Source: DASUNP01 sp035249305
Lineage (GTDB): Bacteria > Acidobacteriota > Blastocatellia > UBA7656
Direction of reading: 5' to 3'
DNA: 64,000 nt
NCBI GenBank assembly: GCA_035249305.1
Contig: DATFGQ010000103.1
Span: 9,884-73,883, forward strand
Positions 62,701-64,000 of this stretch are shown piece by piece. Under the pieces are notes generated by a model, which worked only from the letters and a program-made list of their open reading frames with translations, was not told the origin of the DNA and did no database searches. Made by a program: the position numbers and the translations under genes. Positions within the stretch are counted from its first letter, which is position 1. Every line of letters begins with the position of its first letter.

Positions 62701-63799
62701 AAGTGGCGACCCAGATTCTGCCGCTCTTGTCTTCGGCAAGCGCGCGGGCGTCGTTTGATTGAAGGCCGCGCGACTGGTCGAACAGAGCGAAGTCCGTGCC
62801 ATCAAATTTGAAGACGCCCGACGAGGTGGCCACCCACACGTCGCCGCGCGAGTCCGTGATGACGCTGCGCGCGTCGCGGCCGCTGAGAGCGAGCCCCGCG
62901 TCCGCGCCGTCTTTCGTGATCCTGCGGATGCCGCGCGGAGTGGCGAGCCATATCACGCCCGAGTGGTCTTCGGCGATCGAGCGCACCTCTTCGCCCGCGA
63001 TCTGCTCGTAGGCGGAGCCCGCGACGGCGGATGAGCGGAACTCAGACCCGTTGTAACGCGCCACGCCTTTGTCCGTGCCGAACCACATCCAGCCCGAGCT
63101 GTCTTGGAAGACCGCCTGGACGTTTTTTGAAGGCAGGTTAGGGACGCTCACGCGCACGACCGCCTTCGCGTTTATAGGGATGATAGGCGCGACCAGAAGC
63201 TGTAAGGGAAACTCCGTAGTGATGCCCGAGGAGATGAATACTTCGTTGCGGTACTCGTCATAACCGCGCAGCACGGCCGTAAGCTGGTAAGAGCCCGGCG
63301 CGAGGCGGCCGAAATAGGCGTCTCCGCTTTCGTCCGTAGTCGTGCGCGCCGGAGGGCGGTCCTGGCTCGAAAGGGTTACGACGACGCTGCCGAGCGGCTG
63401 GTTCGCCGCGTCGAGCACAGCTACGTGAAGCGAAGACGGGGTCAGCTTGATCTCAGGCGTGGGGTTTTCGTCGGGGCGGGTTATGGGCAGGCTGATCCTC
63501 TCTTTGCGAAAACGGGTGGCCTCGGCGGTAATGGTGTACTGGCGCGGGGCGAGGTTTCGGAACTCGAACTTCCCGTCGGCGCTGGTGAGCGTCGATTGCG
63601 AAAACCCTTCGGACGTTATAGTGACTTTGACATCGGCTACGGGCATACCCCGGTCGTCACGCACCACGCCGTTGACGGTAGCGCCTTCGACTTGCGCCCC
63701 GGCCTTGTGCAAAAAGAGCTGGCCCATCGCGATGAGAAGCGAAAGGAGCAAGGCTGCGACGACGGCTCGGAAATGATCTCTTGATATGCGTGTAGACAC
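59702..63799 (-). CDS. Giant receptor: CarboxypepD_reg x2, Reg_prop beta-propeller, Y_Y_Y, TM, AAA/STAND ATPase
   Basis: 1365 residues from a GTG at 63799. The open frame reaches further upstream to a TTG at 63904, but that part translates a heptamer repeat and abuts a transposase stop. A signal-type segment (about 8-35) is followed by two carboxypeptidase regulatory-like domains (about 38-180), about 14 Reg_prop strands (WFGTDKGVARYNG, WLATPRGI, WFATSRGIVAFD; about 215-800), a Y_Y_Y domain (about 835-905) and one membrane span (about 918-938). The cytoplasmic ATPase has FYGREDDFRYVRTKL, Walker A CGDRRVGKSSI (about 1003) and Walker B LLILMDEYELMEG (about 1120). The outer half is that of hybrid two-component sensors, but the histidine kinase is replaced by an NTPase. 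Co-transcribed with the kinase gene. Confidence 0.85.
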   Translation of the reverse strand: MSTRISRDHFRAVVAALLLSLLIAMGQLFLHKAGAQVEGATVNGVVRDDRGMPVADVKVTITSEGFSQSTLTSADGKFEFRNLAPRQYTITAEATRFRKERISLPITRPDENPTPEIKLTPSSLHVAVLDAANQPLGSVVVTLSSQDRPPARTTTDESGDAYFGRLAPGSYQLTAVLRGYDEYRNEVFISSGITTEFPLQLLVAPIIPINAKAVVRVSVPNLPSKNVQAVFQDSSGWMWFGTDKGVARYNGSEFRSSAVAGSAYEQIAGEEVRSIAEDHSGVIWLATPRGIRRITKDGADAGLALSGRDARSVITDSRGDVWVATSSGVFKFDGTDFALFDQSRGLQSNDARALAEDKSGRIWVATSNGFATIEGQAATPLEQTNRAIDLTDAQSVFVDWGGTVWLATAKGAFFFDGARVNIPSPIATARADSTGAGASTIRAISQDRSGRIWLAMQAGGALLYDPARSESQRIAAVERDRVAAIFTSREGITWCGTDNGAVRADFYSFVNFSTSRGLPDNDVRMVVEEPAGAGGASAVRLWFVTAAGVSRMLDERFVPVERFRASIGGRAVAFDRAGAAWFATDQGVLRLSGQTLTQFNEGNGLSSKNVHWVASIANNSAMLFATARGVDIYKDDRLKSLEQLSGYDVRHAFEDRDGRLWFATSRGIVAFDPQSGSADLIDSARGLADNDARWITRYDDRLLVATRAGIQVYAEASPAASKFTTFDGEPTSTLYVDRAGRYLWTGTDDGRAKKFVLFGGHIISTVYSGEAQALTGSRINSISEDGEGRIWIATDKGAVRHVPVRAAAVVETSLQVDGQSSVPASEVHEISYGRHRLSFRFAAVTMSGQVIYLYRLLSDGADARWQLLPVQPVAEREVSLLDLSEGTHRFEIVALNRDLYGIEAPAAALSLRVGSPFWKRWWFYAVAVALVGFTIGTVVRARRVREREYVLPKELRNYVPIEPNPYIVGNPIRTEQMFYGREDDFRYVRTKLEGVSQGVVIVFCGDRRVGKSSILYQVLNGRLGDRFIPVFVDMQEMVIASDSEFFARVSRLIAEAVARAGVAKAGQAAHAHTTGAAAASAGAARLELSLPQFDGRNPYPVFLDFLDEVIAAIGDRTLLILMDEYELMEGKVDEGKLSPELFTFLAGLMDNKERLALIFTGSRRLEERDKKYWRELLRRSLFRKVGFLSEKDAHRLITEPVEGRVVYGRGVIDAVCRLTAGQPFYTQVICQNLVDYMNEHERNWVTVAHLGEVIADVVDNPLPQMIYTWDVLSDDEKLSLSLLADILPDGNAYATAGELRASVKANDYPVHLSENSIRLTLEEMFRRELLDKNSSDGFRFKIDLLRLWIRRSHSIWQVVKEVRTL

Positions 63800-63853
63800 T
63801 TGCTTGCGATAGATACGTTGAGTATACACGCGCGGGTTGCCGAGCGGCAATTC

Positions 63854-63873
63854 TAAGTCCTGAGTGCTGAGTG
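63854..63873. repeat. Heptamer repeat, family A
   Basis: TAAGTCC followed by TGAGTGC/TGAGTGA-type units, the same CTGAGTG heptamer as at 721-738 and 12158-12233. It lies between the receptor start and the transposase end. Confidence 0.6.
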
Positions 63874-63900
63874 AAAGCCCCGAAGATACTGTCTTGAAAG

Positions 63901-64000
63901 TCAAGAGGCCAATGATGGATCAAAGGCTTTACCTGACTTCAAGACTCCATAGACGATATGCAGTAACTTGCGCATGGCTGCACCTATTATCTCCATCGGT
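63901..64000 (-). mobile_element. IS110-family transposase, C-terminal end (partial)
   Basis: Reading in from the window edge, the minus strand gives PMEIIGAAMRKLLHIVYGVL, then KSGKAFDPSLAS and a stop at 63901-63903. The MRKLLHxxYGVLKxGKxFDP pattern is the usual C-terminus of IS110/IS116/IS902 transposases. Only 33 residues are inside the window, so the state of the element is unknown. These elements lack terminal inverted repeats, so the boundary cannot be placed; it should fall in the roughly 100 bases before the receptor gene. Confidence 0.75.

Noticed and set aside
63800..63904. 35-codon N-terminal extension of the receptor gene to a TTG
   Set aside because: It translates a CTGAGTG heptamer repeat and begins on the transposase stop codon, so it is very unlikely to be coding.

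Overview
The window is a GC-rich bacterial chromosome segment, densely coded on both strands. Gene content points to Acidobacteriota, probably class Blastocatellia (Pyrinomonadales-like). The clues are a DUF1501/DUF1800 pair, delta-60 propeller proteins, a secreted TPR-CHAT protein, zf-HC2 anti-sigma factors, a dimeric-type glycyl-tRNA synthetase and many secreted peptidases. This placement is inferred from gene families, not from a marker-gene comparison. No rRNA, tRNA or CRISPR array was seen, and no gene-free stretch exceeds 300 bases.

Layout. 0-2.3 kb: the start of an amidase gene, a small Tat-signal protein and a TPR protein. 2.3-19.1 kb: two GT39-type membrane glycosyltransferases bracket a surface block. 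That block holds a four-gene minus-strand run (two delta-60 propeller proteins, then two S74 'tail-fibre' proteins), a secreted TPR-CHAT caspase-like protein, a membrane anti-sigma factor and its sigma factor. 19.3-28.5 kb: a di-haem peroxidase, an HD-domain protein, DUF1501/DUF1800, a HerA-like ATPase, imidazolonepropionase and an SH3 protein. 28.7-32.3 kb: a secreted protein, then an ECF sigma / anti-sigma / secreted protein trio. 32.5-36.7 kb: part of the F1Fo ATP synthase operon (b', b, delta, alpha, gamma; beta and epsilon absent). 36.7-46.1 kb: VanZ-like protein, two M28-type peptidases, an S9 peptidase and a GT2 synthase fused to an exported domain. 46.3-51.2 kb: envelope stress genes (an LEA-like exported protein, HtrA, BON, MarR) and a zinc-ribbon membrane protein. 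51.4-57.7 kb: glycyl-tRNA synthetase, lipoprotein cytochrome c, CCA-adding-type nucleotidyltransferase, feoAB under a Fur-like operator, and a membrane protein. 57.7-63.8 kb: a two-gene signalling module. 63.9-64 kb: the 3' end of an IS110-family transposase.

Two systems stand out. The first is the right-hand module: a very large receptor (secreted beta-propeller, Y_Y_Y domain, one membrane span, cytoplasmic AAA/STAND ATPase) lies 13 bp upstream of a protein that joins the same ATPase type to a Ser/Thr kinase. This looks like a hybrid two-component sensor rebuilt with an NTPase and a eukaryotic-type kinase. The second is the secreted TPR-CHAT protease placed tail-to-tail with a membrane anti-sigma factor and its sigma factor, which suggests protease control of a sigma factor.

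Intergenic space carries several families of short iterated repeats, three with a 7-base unit, often folded as long inverted repeats. At two convergent junctions the repeat itself supplies the stop codons and last residues of the flanking genes.
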